Assembly: GCA_023435725.1 (NCBI GenBank)
Contig: JAEYRD010000027.1
Span: forward strand, 3,768-67,767
Direction of reading: 5' to 3'
DNA: 64,000 nucleotides
Source of the DNA: Pseudomonadota bacterium
GTDB taxonomy: Bacteria; Pseudomonadota; Alphaproteobacteria; Rhizobiales; Xanthobacteraceae
In this document: piece after piece, positions 25,914-35,046 of the stretch
Layout: each line of letters begins with the position of its first letter
Numbering within the stretch: position 1 is the stretch's first letter
Notes under the pieces: model-generated
Told to the model about the DNA's origin: nothing
Database searches by the model: none
What the model saw: only the letters and a program-made list of their open reading frames with translations
Position numbers and translations under genes: made by a program

Positions 25914-26990
25914 ATGCAAAACGATGATCTTGTTGCAACTTCCGCACAGCGGCTTTTTGCCGACGTTGCCGATATCCAGGCCGTGATTGCGGCCAAGGAC
26001 ACGAGCTGGAAGGATCGCCTGTGGGCGGGCGTAGAGGAAACGGGGCTCAACGTTGCCGCTCTGCCGGAGGATCTCGGCGGCGCCGGCCTCGGACTGTACG
26101 ACAGCCTGGGCATTCTGCGGATCGCAGGCGGAGCCGCGCTCGCAGCGCCATTGGCCGAAACGCTCCTCGCGGGCTGGATGCTGGGAGCGGCAGGGCTGGA
26201 GATGCCCGCCGGCAGGATTGCCTTTGGTCCGTCCTCGTTCTTCGATGACGTGACACTGCATGCAGACGGCTCCGTTTCCGGGGCCGTGGCACGACTTGCG
26301 TTCGCGCGCGAATGCACCCACGCCGCCTTGTTGGCGCGGGGCCCGAAGGGGCTTTCCGTCGTTCTGGTTGCGCTCGACGACGCGGCGATCGAACGAAACA
26401 ACAATCTCGCCTATGACCCCCTGGATCGCGTGACCCTCTCGAAATGCCGCGTGGTCGCGACACGGCGCGCACCGGCTGCATTCACCAACGATACCGCTCT
26501 TCTGATGGGGGCCGCGGCGCGGTCGCTTCAGATCGCCGGCGCGTTGGAGAAAATCCTGGCATTGACGACCGACTACGTCATGCAGCGTCGCGCCTTCGAG
26601 CGGTTGATTTCCGGGTTTCAGTCCGTTCAGCACAGCGTTGCCCAGCTCGCCGGCGAGGTTGCCGTCTCGGTCAGCGCCGCACGGTCCGCAGCGGAGGCTA
26701 TCGAGGGGCTTCTGAAGGAGGGCAGGGACTTCAACGACCCCGAGCTGCGGCTGGAGGTGATCTCGGCCAAGATTCGTACCGCGAGCGCCGCGCAAAAGGG
26801 CGCGGCCATCGCCCATCAGCTGCATGGCGCCATCGGTGTCACGCGGGAGCATGTCCTCCACCGTTTGACGCTGCGCGTGCTCGCCTGGCGTGACGACTAT
26901 GGCAACGAGAGCCAATGGCGCGAGCGGCTTGGACAGCTCGTCTGCGAGCGGGGGCCTGAGGCGCTCTGGCCGCTGCTGGCCACGCGATAA
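25914..26990 (+). CDS. Acyl-CoA dehydrogenase family protein, small subunit type
   Basis: A 358-residue acyl-CoA dehydrogenase-like protein with weak conservation of the central substrate domain. N-terminal ALPEDLGGAGLGLYDSLGILRIAGG near 45 and C-terminal RRAFERLISGFQSVQHSVAQL near 225 and IAHQLHGAIGVTREHVLHRL near 302 are family blocks. The segment normally bearing TEP.aGSD is not apparent. Together with the larger dehydrogenase 24 bases downstream, this suggests an alpha2beta2 enzyme of the kind known for pimeloyl-CoA and steroid side-chain dehydrogenases. Confidence 0.85.
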   Translation: MQNDDLVATSAQRLFADVADIQAVIAAKDTSWKDRLWAGVEETGLNVAALPEDLGGAGLGLYDSLGILRIAGGAALAAPLAETLLAGWMLGAAGLEMPAGRIAFGPSSFFDDVTLHADGSVSGAVARLAFARECTHAALLARGPKGLSVVLVALDDAAIERNNNLAYDPLDRVTLSKCRVVATRRAPAAFTNDTALLMGAAARSLQIAGALEKILALTTDYVMQRRAFERLISGFQSVQHSVAQLAGEVAVSVSAARSAAEAIEGLLKEGRDFNDPELRLEVISAKIRTASAAQKGAAIAHQLHGAIGVTREHVLHRLTLRVLAWRDDYGNESQWRERLGQLVCERGPEALWPLLATR

Positions 26991-27014
26991 GCGGCGATAT
27001 CAGGAACATATCCC

Positions 27015-28175
27015 ATGCAGACTGCACTCGAGTTTCAGCCGCTCCGCTTGCCGGAGCACGTGCAACAGCTTCGTGCCGAGGTGCGTGCCTTCATCCAGTC
27101 CGAGATCGACGCAGGCACGTTCAACCCTGATCGTCCGGAGGAGGACTGGAGCGTCCACAAGCAATTCGCCAAGAAGGTCGCGCAGCGCGGGTGGATCGGA
27201 ATGACCTGGCCGCGGCAATATGGCGGGCAGGAACGCAGCTTCCTGGATCGCTTCGTGGTCAATGAAGAGATGCTGGCGTCGAATGCGCCGAACACGGTGT
27301 ACTTCACGGCCGATCGCCAATCCGGCCCGACATTGATCAAATACGCTTCGGAGCGCATCAAGTCCGAGATCCTGCCGAAGATCATCGCCGGTGAAGCCTG
27401 CTTCTGCATCGGCATGTCCGAGCCGGACAGTGGATCGGACCTGTTCGCGGCCAAGTGCAAGGCGACGCGAACCGACGGCGGATGGAAGATCAACGGGTCG
27501 AAGATCTGGACCACCAACGCCCATCGCGCCGACTACATGATCGGCCTGTTCCGCACCAGCACGCCGACCGAGAAGAACCGCCGCCACGGGCTCACATCCT
27601 TCCTTGTCGACATGAAAGCTCCGGGTATCACCTGCAACCTGATCGATCAGATGAGCGGCGTGCGGGATTTCAACGAGGTCGTGTTCGACAACGTTTTCAT
27701 TCCCGACGATCAGCTGATCGGCGAAGTCGACGGCGCCTGGAAGCAGGCGACGACCGAGCTGGCCTATGAGCGAAGCGGTCCGGAGCGTTTCCTCGAGACC
27801 TTTGCCGTGCTCCGCAAGCTGGTCGAAGTGGCCGGAAGCAAGCCCGACGCGCGTATGACCGAAGCCATCGGTGGACTGGTGGCGGAGTTGCACGCGTTGC
27901 GCCGCATGTCGGTGTCGGTTGCAGGCATGCTTGAAGCCGGCCGGGAGCCCGTCTCCGAGGCCGCGATCGTGAAGGACTTGGGCACGCTGTGGGAGCAGGA
28001 CCTGCCGCAGCGCGTGCGCCAGGCCACGGCTCATCTTCCGATCGACGCCGCAAGTCATGGCGGCTTCGAGCAGGTTCTCCAATTCAACACCCGCATCGCG
28101 CCCAAGCTGACGATCCAGGGCGGTACGACGGAAATCCTGCGCGGCGTCATCGCCCGCGGGCTTGGCCTTCGCTAG
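27015..28175 (+). CDS. Acyl-CoA dehydrogenase, large subunit type
   Basis: A 386-residue dehydrogenase with full active-site blocks: GWIGMTWPRQYGGQERSFLDRF near 61, MSEPDSGSDLFAAKCKATR near 135, INGSKIWTTNAHRADYMIG near 158 and IQGGTTEILRGVIARGLG at the C-terminus. It belongs to the branch paired with a degenerate partner encoded next door. The pair should introduce an alpha,beta double bond into the CoA thioester made by the CaiB-type enzyme. Its stop is 16 bases before the next crotonase gene. Confidence 0.9.
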   Translation: MQTALEFQPLRLPEHVQQLRAEVRAFIQSEIDAGTFNPDRPEEDWSVHKQFAKKVAQRGWIGMTWPRQYGGQERSFLDRFVVNEEMLASNAPNTVYFTADRQSGPTLIKYASERIKSEILPKIIAGEACFCIGMSEPDSGSDLFAAKCKATRTDGGWKINGSKIWTTNAHRADYMIGLFRTSTPTEKNRRHGLTSFLVDMKAPGITCNLIDQMSGVRDFNEVVFDNVFIPDDQLIGEVDGAWKQATTELAYERSGPERFLETFAVLRKLVEVAGSKPDARMTEAIGGLVAELHALRRMSVSVAGMLEAGREPVSEAAIVKDLGTLWEQDLPQRVRQATAHLPIDAASHGGFEQVLQFNTRIAPKLTIQGGTTEILRGVIARGLGLR

Positions 28176-28191
28176 TCACTCGAGGAAACTC

Positions 28192-28962
28192 ATGTCTGAT
28201 CTTCTTCTCTCCCGTGTCGGCCACGTTCAAGTCGCCGAGATCAACCGGCCCCCGCATAATTACTTCAACAAGGAGCTGATGACGCTGATCGCCGAAGCGC
28301 TCATCGCGGCGGATGCGGATCCGGACGTTCGCGTCACGCTGCTGTGCGCGAACGGCAAGTCCTTCTGCGCCGGCGCAGATTTTTCCGGGCCGCAGCCGGA
28401 AACGCCGGAAGCGCGCCGCGCGGACTCCCGCGCGCTCTACAACGAGGGCATCCGGATCTTTCAGGCCAAGAAGCCGATCGTCGCGGCGGTGCAGGGCCAT
28501 GCCATCGGCGGTGGCCTCGGCGTCGCGCTCGCGGCCGACTACCGGATCGCGACCCCCGAGACCAGCTTCTCGGCCAACTTCACCCGACTGGGCTTTCATC
28601 CGGGCTTCGGGCTCACCATCACGCTGCCCGAGCTGGTCGGCCCGACCCGTGCGTCGCTGCTGATGCTGACCGGCCGCCGGGTCAAGGGCGAGGAGGCCTA
28701 CAAGATCGGCATGTGCGAAGCGGTGGTTCCGCTCGAGAAGCTGCGCGACGAGGCCATGAAGCTTGCGCAGGAGATTGCGGAAAGCGCGCCGCTCGCCGTC
28801 AAGTCGACGCGCGCAACGCTCCGCGCGGGCCTCGCCGAGCGCGTCGAAGAACGGCTGAAGCACGAGCTCGATGAGCAATCGTGGCTGCGCGAGACCGAAG
28901 ACTTTGCCGAAGGCGTGCGCGCCACTGCCGAGCGGCGCGTTGCGAACTTCAGGGCGCGTTGA
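28192..28962 (+). CDS. Enoyl-CoA hydratase/isomerase (crotonase) family protein
   Basis: A 256-residue crotonase. CANGKSFCAGADFSGPQ near 53 and VQGHAIGGGLGVALAADYRIA near 98 form the oxyanion hole; FTRLGFHPGFGLTITLPELVG near 128 shows Gly-rich sequence where one catalytic Glu of hydratases would be, so the role may be isomerase, hydrolase or ring cleavage rather than simple hydration. Start ATG 28192 follows GAGGAA. It sits between the dehydrogenase pair and the flavin reductase. Confidence 0.88.
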   Translation: MSDLLLSRVGHVQVAEINRPPHNYFNKELMTLIAEALIAADADPDVRVTLLCANGKSFCAGADFSGPQPETPEARRADSRALYNEGIRIFQAKKPIVAAVQGHAIGGGLGVALAADYRIATPETSFSANFTRLGFHPGFGLTITLPELVGPTRASLLMLTGRRVKGEEAYKIGMCEAVVPLEKLRDEAMKLAQEIAESAPLAVKSTRATLRAGLAERVEERLKHELDEQSWLRETEDFAEGVRATAERRVANFRAR

Positions 28963-28980
28963 CCTCCAGGGGAGAACCAC

Positions 28981-30153
28981 ATGGTTAAGCTGTTTGAAAA
29001 AGCTGTCTTTCGCGGCGTCGAGCTGAACAATCGCATCGTGGTCTCGCCGATGGGGATGTACTCGGCCGAGAACGGCTACGTTACGCCGTTTCATCTGGTT
29101 CACTACGGCAAGTTCGCGATGGGCGGTGCCGGGCTCGTATTCGTCGAGCAGACGTCGGTCACCCGCAAGGGGCGGATCACCAACGGCGATCCCGGGCTCT
29201 GGGAAGATGGCCAGATCGAAGGCATGCGCCAGATCGTTCACGTCATCAAGGCGCACGGTTCGAAGGCTGCGATCCAGATCAACCATGGCGGCCGGAAGTC
29301 GAGCCAGCAGCGTGCCTTCAGGGGCAATGGTCCGCTGACCGACCGCGACATCGAGATGGGCGAGGAGCGTTGGACGCCGACGGGTCCGTCGGATGTGCCT
29401 TTCTCCGACGGCTTTCAGATTCCCATTCCGCTCAGCAAGGAAGGCCTTGTCGGCGTGCGCGACGCGTTCGTCGCCACGGCACGCCGGGCCGTATTGGCGG
29501 GGTTCGACATCGTCGAGCTCCACATGGCGCACGGCTATCTCCTGCAGTCGTTCCTGTCGCCGCTGGCCAACTTCAGAACCGACGAATATGGCGGCAGCCT
29601 CGAAAACCGGATGCGCTTTCCGCTTGAAGTCACGAAGGCGGTGCGCGCGGCAATTCCGTCAGCCATGCCGCTCTTCGTTCGCATCTCGGCCACCGACTGG
29701 ATCGACGGCGGCTGGGAGATCGAGGACAGCGTGATCTTCTCCCGCAAGCTCAAGGAGCTGGGCGTGGACCTCGTCGATTGCTCGACCGGAGGGAATCTGC
29801 GCGCCGGCTCGACCAATGCCAATCTCGCGCGCGGCCCGGGCTATCAGGTACCCTTCGCCGAACGTGTCCGCCGCGAAGCGGGCATCCCGACCGGCGCGGT
29901 CGGAATGATCCGCACGCCTGACTTTGCCGAGAAGATCCTGCAGGATGAACGCGCGGACCTGATCTTCATGGCGCGTCAGATGCTTTTCAATCCGTTCTGG
30001 GCACTGCATGCTGCGGAGTATTTCGGCCTCACCGCCAATTTCGAGAGCTGGCCTGAGCAATATGGCTGGTGGCTGACCAAATGGGGCGGCGCGCTCCGGG
30101 CCAACGGCGAAAGCCTGCACGGAGCCGACAAGTACCCCGAGGCCGCTGAGTGA
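28981..30153 (+). CDS. NADH:flavin oxidoreductase, old yellow enzyme family
   Basis: A 390-residue FMN TIM-barrel enzyme. RIVVSPMGMYSAENGYVTPFHLVHYGKFAMGG at the N-terminus, QINHGGRKS near 99, ELHMAHGYLLQSFLSPLAN near 180 with the His pair, NFRTDEYGGSLENRMRFPLEV near 198 and the GAVGMI phosphate site near 301 are all diagnostic. No C-terminal FeS/FAD domain is present, so it is an OYE/YqjM-like single-domain ene-reductase. Within the operon it may reduce a conjugated double bond of a cyclic or unsaturated intermediate. Confidence 0.92.
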   Translation: MVKLFEKAVFRGVELNNRIVVSPMGMYSAENGYVTPFHLVHYGKFAMGGAGLVFVEQTSVTRKGRITNGDPGLWEDGQIEGMRQIVHVIKAHGSKAAIQINHGGRKSSQQRAFRGNGPLTDRDIEMGEERWTPTGPSDVPFSDGFQIPIPLSKEGLVGVRDAFVATARRAVLAGFDIVELHMAHGYLLQSFLSPLANFRTDEYGGSLENRMRFPLEVTKAVRAAIPSAMPLFVRISATDWIDGGWEIEDSVIFSRKLKELGVDLVDCSTGGNLRAGSTNANLARGPGYQVPFAERVRREAGIPTGAVGMIRTPDFAEKILQDERADLIFMARQMLFNPFWALHAAEYFGLTANFESWPEQYGWWLTKWGGALRANGESLHGADKYPEAAE

Positions 30154-30932
30154 ACGATCGCTTTGGAATTGTCGCCGTCACGGGAGGAGCGCAGGGCATC
30201 GGGCGGGCGCTTTGTGAAGCCTTCGCCGAGGACGGTGCGACAAAGGTGCTGGTGCTCGACCGGAACGCGGCCCTGGCCGAAGAGGTTGCCCGAGCAATCG
30301 GTGGCCGCGCCTTTGGTGTCGACGTCACGGACGCCGACGCCTTCGCGGCCGTGCTGGAGCGCATCGAGGCCGAGGAAGGTCCCATCCGTACGTTCTGTTC
30401 GAATGCCGGCGTTGCGCGCGGCTTCGGCGGCCCGGCGGACAATGCGGCCTTCGCGTCCGATGACATCTGGCAGCAATCCTGGGACATCAACGTCATGGCT
30501 CACGTTCGGGCCGCCCGTTTCCTCTTGCCGCGCATGATTGCGAGGGGAGGCGGGATCTTCCTTCAGACCGCGTCTGCGGCCGGGCTGCTCAACCAGGTCG
30601 GCAGTGCGGTTTACGGCACGACGAAGCACGCCGCCATCGGTCTGGCGGAAAACCTCGCCTTCAGCCACCGTGACCAGGGCATTCACGTCGCGGTGCTATG
30701 TCCGCAAGGCGTGGACACGCCGCTTCTGAACGATATCCCGCAAGGTCCGGAAAGCGCCGACGGAATCCTGTCTCCGCGCGACGTGGCTCTGGCCGCGCTG
30801 AAGGGGCTCGATGAGGGGGCCTTCGTGATCCTGCCGCACGTCGTGGTCAAGGACTACTGCCGGCGGAAAGCCGAGAACTATGACCGGTGGATCGCAGGCA
30901 TGTCCAGGCTCGCACAGCGCCAGCGTGCCTGA
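30150..30932 (+). CDS. Short-chain dehydrogenase/reductase
   Basis: A 260-residue SDR. The cofactor motif is VTGGAQGIGRALCEAF near residue 9, with NAGVARGFGGP near 85; the catalytic residues are in QTASAAGLLN and VYGTTKHAAIGL (Tyr-x3-Lys). Asp in VLDRN suggests NAD. The start is GTG at 30150, whose last bases overlap the preceding TGA stop, so the gene is translationally coupled to the reductase. Confidence 0.9.
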   Translation: MNDRFGIVAVTGGAQGIGRALCEAFAEDGATKVLVLDRNAALAEEVARAIGGRAFGVDVTDADAFAAVLERIEAEEGPIRTFCSNAGVARGFGGPADNAAFASDDIWQQSWDINVMAHVRAARFLLPRMIARGGGIFLQTASAAGLLNQVGSAVYGTTKHAAIGLAENLAFSHRDQGIHVAVLCPQGVDTPLLNDIPQGPESADGILSPRDVALAALKGLDEGAFVILPHVVVKDYCRRKAENYDRWIAGMSRLAQRQRA

Positions 30933-30955
30933 GGCGCAGCCGCTGGGAGAATTGA

Positions 30956-31714
30956 ATGTTCGACATTGACGGCAAGCATGTGTTGGTCACCGGCGCGTCG
31001 AGCGGCTTTGGCCTCCATTTCGCGCGCTTCCTGGCGGGCCGCGGCGCCCGCGTAACGCTCGCGGCGCGTCGCATCGACACTTTGAAGTCCAACGTCGAGC
31101 AGATCAACGCATCCGCCGGCGAAGCGCACTGCGTCGCGCTTGATGTGACCGATGCCGGCAAGATCGAAACGGCATTTGGCGAGGCCGAGGCCAGGTTCGG
31201 GCCGTTTCACGCCGTCATCAACAATGCCGGCGTCACGGCGACGAAAGCGGCTCTCGATCAGGACGAGCGCTCCTGGGACAGCGTGGTCGACACCAATCTG
31301 AAGGGTGTCTGGCTGGTAGCGCAGCAAGCAGCGCGGCGGATGATCGCAAACGAGGTCAAAGGTTCGATCGTCAATATCGCCTCTATCCTGGGCTTGCGCG
31401 TGGCCGGAGCCGTTGCACCTTACGCGATATCGAAGGCAGGCGTCATTCAATTGACCAAGGCCCTGGCACTCGAGTGGGCGCGCTACGGCATTCGTGTCAA
31501 CGCGCTTGCTCCCGGATATTTCGCGACCGACCTCAACGACGAATTCTTTGCGGGCGAGAACGGAAAGGCCCTGGTCAAGCGGATACCCCAACGACGACTG
31601 GGCCGGCTGGAAGAGCTGAACGGGCCGTTGCTGCTGCTGATTTCGGATGCGGGGTCGTTCATGACCGGAAGCGTTGTCGCGGTTGATGGAGGCCATCTTG
31701 TCGCTGGACTCTAG
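30956..31714 (+). CDS. Short-chain dehydrogenase/reductase
   Basis: A 252-residue SDR with VTGASSGFGLHFARFLAGRGARV near residue 10, INNAGVTAT near 85, VNIASILG near 140 and the catalytic YAISKAGVIQLTKAL near 155. The C-terminus keeps GSVVAVDGGHL. It is distinct from the preceding SDR (only the common fold is shared), so the pathway probably has two successive or alternative alcohol oxidations. Ribosome site GGGAGAA lies before the ATG. Confidence 0.9.
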   Translation: MFDIDGKHVLVTGASSGFGLHFARFLAGRGARVTLAARRIDTLKSNVEQINASAGEAHCVALDVTDAGKIETAFGEAEARFGPFHAVINNAGVTATKAALDQDERSWDSVVDTNLKGVWLVAQQAARRMIANEVKGSIVNIASILGLRVAGAVAPYAISKAGVIQLTKALALEWARYGIRVNALAPGYFATDLNDEFFAGENGKALVKRIPQRRLGRLEELNGPLLLLISDAGSFMTGSVVAVDGGHLVAGL

Positions 31715-31768
31715 CGTGCGTCCAGCTCCGTAAGTCCTTGGTGCCGTCACTACCGAAAGGAAATCAGA

Positions 31769-32590
31769 GTGAAACTCCGCAGCCGCCGTGTCGGCGATTA
31801 CGAGATCGCATTCCTGTCCGACGGAATGTTTGCAACGGGCCCGGACTCGTTGGTTCACGCAAATGGGCCTGCGGCGCAGGCGGAGATGCTGGCCAATTAT
31901 CCAGGCGCGTCGATCGAGTTCGAAGTTAATCACTTCGCTCTGCGCGGGCCGGGCGGCCTGACGCTCGTTGATGCCGGGACCGGACCTGGTTGGAGCCCGT
32001 CGCTCGGTCGCTCCTGGGACTCGATGCGGCAGAACGGCATCGCGCCGGCGGACGTTGACCGGGTTCTCCTGACCCATCTCCATTTCGACCATGCGCGAGG
32101 GCTGCTGGATGGCGAGAAGCCATATTTTCCGCGTGCCGAGATTTTGATCCCTTCGATCGAGCTCGCTTTCTATACGAGCGAGGCAGCCCGGTTGGCGCTC
32201 CCTGAGGCGCGCCGTAGTGCGTTTCCCATCACGGCCGCGATCGTCAAGGCTTATAGCTCGCGCATCAAGCCGTTCATGCCAGGTGAAGTGCTGCCTGGCA
32301 TCGAGACCCTGGCGCTTCCGGGCCATACGATGGGGCAGACCGGTTTCCTTCTGCAGGGGAATGGAGAAACCGCGCTGTTCTGGGCCGATGCGGCCCACAT
32401 GGCCGAGATCCAGACGGCCGATCCCGACGTTAGCACGGTCTTCGACTACGATCCCAAACTCGCTGCGCGGACGAGATGGTGGCTGTTCGATCGGGCCGTC
32501 GAGGAGAACTGGCTCATTATCGGCTCTCATCTGAGCGACTTTTCCCGCGTCCGCAGGGTCGGCCGCACCTACGGAATTTCCGGGGCTTAG
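31769..32590 (+). CDS. Metallo-beta-lactamase-fold hydrolase
   Basis: A 273-residue MBL-fold protein. The zinc motif HLHFDHARG near residue 107, ALPGHTMGQTGFLL near 183 and ALFWADAAHM near 203 give the His-x-His-x-Asp-His, His and Asp ligands. This is the lactonase/thioesterase-like branch; a lactone or CoA thioester substrate fits the preceding genes. The protein is the last of the plus-strand series that starts at the Liv transporter. Confidence 0.87.
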   Translation: MKLRSRRVGDYEIAFLSDGMFATGPDSLVHANGPAAQAEMLANYPGASIEFEVNHFALRGPGGLTLVDAGTGPGWSPSLGRSWDSMRQNGIAPADVDRVLLTHLHFDHARGLLDGEKPYFPRAEILIPSIELAFYTSEAARLALPEARRSAFPITAAIVKAYSSRIKPFMPGEVLPGIETLALPGHTMGQTGFLLQGNGETALFWADAAHMAEIQTADPDVSTVFDYDPKLAARTRWWLFDRAVEENWLIIGSHLSDFSRVRRVGRTYGISGA

Positions 32591-32782
32591 CCAGCACGTG
32601 GGTGGTGTCGTGGGTGGCGCGCTTCAATAGTTCTCGGGTTCTCCACAGTAGGCGCTGGCTCTCATCTGTTAGTCAGCTGGTCGCTCGTCTTCTGCGGAAG
32701 GCTCGCGCACGATTCTCGGTAAAGCGTCAAGCGTTGCGTTCTGCGATGACTTCGTTAGAAGGGCCGCGGAGCCCGTCTGCGT

Positions 32783-33166
32783 GTGAATTTTCAAGTAACT
32801 GTACTCAAGATCCTCGTGAGTCACCCAGATGGATTCGCTGCGATGGACGATCTCAAGCGTGACATGGCAATCCTCGCGACAAGCGGGCGCGACTGGGCAG
32901 AACGCACGAAGAGACTTGGGGCTCATGCGCCCGGTCTTTCTGTATTCGAGCAAGGCCTGATCGAACGCAGGAACGGCGGATGGCGGATCACCGACGCAGG
33001 CAGGGAGCTCCTTGAAGGCCTGGAGGCGGCGGTCAGGTCAGAACAAGAGCTGAGCTCCGGGGCGACGACTGGTCGTGCCAGCAATCACGTACCGGGCGAT
33101 CGACGGCCGGATGATGGAGTGTGTTCCGAGACAAAGGATGGCTGGCGGCCTGCTGGGCGAGAGTGA
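32783..33166 (+). CDS. Small hypothetical protein with winged-helix character
   Basis: A 127-residue protein starting at GTG 32783. The first 80 residues look real: MNFQVTVLKILVSHPDGFA, then RDMAILATSGRDWAERTKRL, and ERRNGGWRITDAGRELLEGLE, the last being a typical wing of a winged helix. The remainder is low in coding character (RASNHVPGDRRPDDGV) and may reflect a shifted 3' end. From memory, similar small proteins are common and unnamed in rhizobia. A role in DNA binding is only suggested. Confidence 0.6.
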   Translation: MNFQVTVLKILVSHPDGFAAMDDLKRDMAILATSGRDWAERTKRLGAHAPGLSVFEQGLIERRNGGWRITDAGRELLEGLEAAVRSEQELSSGATTGRASNHVPGDRRPDDGVCSETKDGWRPAGRE

Positions 33167-33603
33167 TTTCGGCCAGACCTCCGTCTACGAGCTGCAGGAC
33201 GGTGGTCCAAAATCCCACGAAAAGAGTCGGTACAAGCCCACGTTTGCAGGCCCATGTACGAGCCCATGTCGCCATCCAAGGCGAGTGGGCAACCAGCGTA
33301 TCCTGCCGATCCTCAAACGCCCTCGGCGCCAACCGGAGACCTCAGTCATAAGAGGCCACCGCGTCGCGTGCCGAGGCTGTCATCAAGATTTGTCGTTTCG
33401 TATGCACGTGATGACATCTTCTTAAGCGCGATGCCAAAAGCAAATGCATCAGCGAAAGCCCATAAGTCGCATTTATGCGGTAAATTTTTACTTCCAATTT
33501 TACTTCGCAAAATCCTGCCCCTAGCCTCACGCGCAACTGATCACATCCGCAGCCGGTCAATGGCGATCGGTGCGAGCGTTCATCGTAACCAACGAGGGTT
33601 GCC
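33167..33603. other. Intergenic region before the second ABC transporter
   Basis: The 437-base gap has several short open frames on both strands without recognisable protein features. From about 33440 the sequence becomes AT-rich, with CATAA/TTATG (33461-33478 region) and GTAAA-TT-TTTAC (33480-33491) dyads, the probable promoter/operator region of the transporter operon. No terminator for the upstream gene is visible. Confidence 0.4.
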
Positions 33604-34965
33604 ATGCTTGACAGGGATAAGGGGACATCCACTTCCGATCCGGCGGGAACGGAAGCCAAAGCGGAAGTCAGGTCGACGAAAAAGCTGAGCCGGCGCACGC
33701 TGTTGAAGGGGGCGGCAGCAGCTGCGGGCGCAGCCGCAGGATCTGACGCGATCCGCGGATTCCCGACCATCTGGGCCCAGGAGATCAAGGACATCGAACT
33801 GCGCCATGTCGGCGTCTCCTATTCGGTGGTGAAGGCGATCGGCGACCAGGCTGCCAAGGATCTCGGCTTCAAGGTGACGATGCAGAACCTCGACACCTCC
33901 GCCGCCATCAACCGCTTCATAAGCCAGCCTAATACGGTCGACATCGCCGACCTCGAGGGCTGGCAGGCCAAGCTTGCCGCCAAGCGCGCCGTCATCCAGG
34001 GCATCGAAGTCAAGAAGATCAAGGAATTCGACAATATCCTGCCGATCTTCACCAAGGGTGAAATCGACGGCCACAAGATCCCGCGGCAAGGCATCTCGCC
34101 CTATGAAGCGATGTACATCTCCAAACCCGACGCGACCGATCTGCATGATGGCGTCACCGAATGGGCGACCTTCCTGCCGCAAGTCTACAACGCCGACTCG
34201 ATCGGCTATCGCCCCGATCTCGTCGGCCATGAAGTGACCGAGTGGAAGGATCTGATCGATCCGAAATTCAAGGGCAAGGCTGCGATCCTCGACGTGCCCG
34301 CGATCGGCATCATGGATGCCGCGCTCTGCTTCGAAAGCGCCGGACTGATCAAGTACGGTAACAAAGGCAACATGACCAAGGAGGAGATCGACTTCACCTG
34401 CAACAAGCTGATCGAGCTGAAGAAGCAGGGCCAGTTCCGCGCGACCTGGACCACCTTCGACCAGTCGGTGCAGCTGATGGCGGCGGGTGAAGTGGTCATC
34501 CAGTCGATGTGGTCGCCGGCGGTCGCAGCGGTGCGCGTGAAGGAGATTCCCTGCGTCTACGCGCCGGTGAACGTCAAGAACGGCAAGGAAGGCTATCGCG
34601 GCTGGTGCAACGGCATGGGCCTGATGAAGCATCTCTCCGGCAAGAAGCTCGACGCCGCCTATGAATATCTCAACTGGTACCTGTCGGGCTGGCAAGGCGG
34701 TTTCGTTGCGCGCTACGGCTATTACAGCCCGGTGCCGTCGACCGCGAAGAAATTCCTGACGCCGGCCGAATGGGCGTTCTGGTACGAGGGTCAGCCCGCG
34801 CCGGAGGTGGTCAACGATCCCTACGGCGTGCCGATGGAGAAGGCCGGCACCAAGCGTGACGGCGGCTCGTTCCTCGATCGCGTCAAGAACATCTCGTGCT
34901 GGAACACGCTGATGGACGAGGCGGCCTACATGAACAAGCGCTGGAACGACTTCAAGGTGGCCTGA
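33604..34965 (+). CDS. ABC transporter periplasmic binding protein, spermidine/putrescine type
   Basis: A 453-residue extracellular solute-binding protein. The N-terminus is long and polar and then shows a twin-arginine signal, SRRTLLKGAAAAAGAAAG, with cleavage expected around the WAQEI region. The mature protein has PotD/AfuA-like folds (LRHVGVSYSVVKAIGD; QSMWSPAVAAVRVKEIPC). Its placement with two permeases, an ATPase and a molybdenum hydroxylase suggests uptake of a nitrogen-containing organic compound. The ligand cannot be read from sequence. Confidence 0.87.
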   Translation: MLDRDKGTSTSDPAGTEAKAEVRSTKKLSRRTLLKGAAAAAGAAAGSDAIRGFPTIWAQEIKDIELRHVGVSYSVVKAIGDQAAKDLGFKVTMQNLDTSAAINRFISQPNTVDIADLEGWQAKLAAKRAVIQGIEVKKIKEFDNILPIFTKGEIDGHKIPRQGISPYEAMYISKPDATDLHDGVTEWATFLPQVYNADSIGYRPDLVGHEVTEWKDLIDPKFKGKAAILDVPAIGIMDAALCFESAGLIKYGNKGNMTKEEIDFTCNKLIELKKQGQFRATWTTFDQSVQLMAAGEVVIQSMWSPAVAAVRVKEIPCVYAPVNVKNGKEGYRGWCNGMGLMKHLSGKKLDAAYEYLNWYLSGWQGGFVARYGYYSPVPSTAKKFLTPAEWAFWYEGQPAPEVVNDPYGVPMEKAGTKRDGGSFLDRVKNISCWNTLMDEAAYMNKRWNDFKVA

Positions 34966-34990
34966 AATCTGCTTTCCCTGACGTAACGAA

Positions 34991-35016
34991 GCACCGGCGC
35001 CGTGACGCGCCGGTGC
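34991..35016 (+). promoter_or_regulatory. Intercistronic stem-loop after the binding-protein gene
   Basis: GCACCGGCGC (34991-35000) and GCGCCGGTGC (35007-35016) form a perfect ten-pair stem with a six-base loop, without a following T tract. Such hairpins after binding-protein genes usually protect the upstream mRNA and reduce expression of the permease genes. Confidence 0.65.
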
Positions 35017-35046
35017 GAGAAGATCGACTTCGAGGCGTTCGCTGAT

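Noticed and set aside
33075..33425. A 116-codon plus-strand frame and overlapping minus-strand frames in the gap before the polyamine-type transporter.
   Set aside because: No recognisable motif, no ribosome site, and several mutually overlapping frames of similar quality; reported only as an intergenic region.
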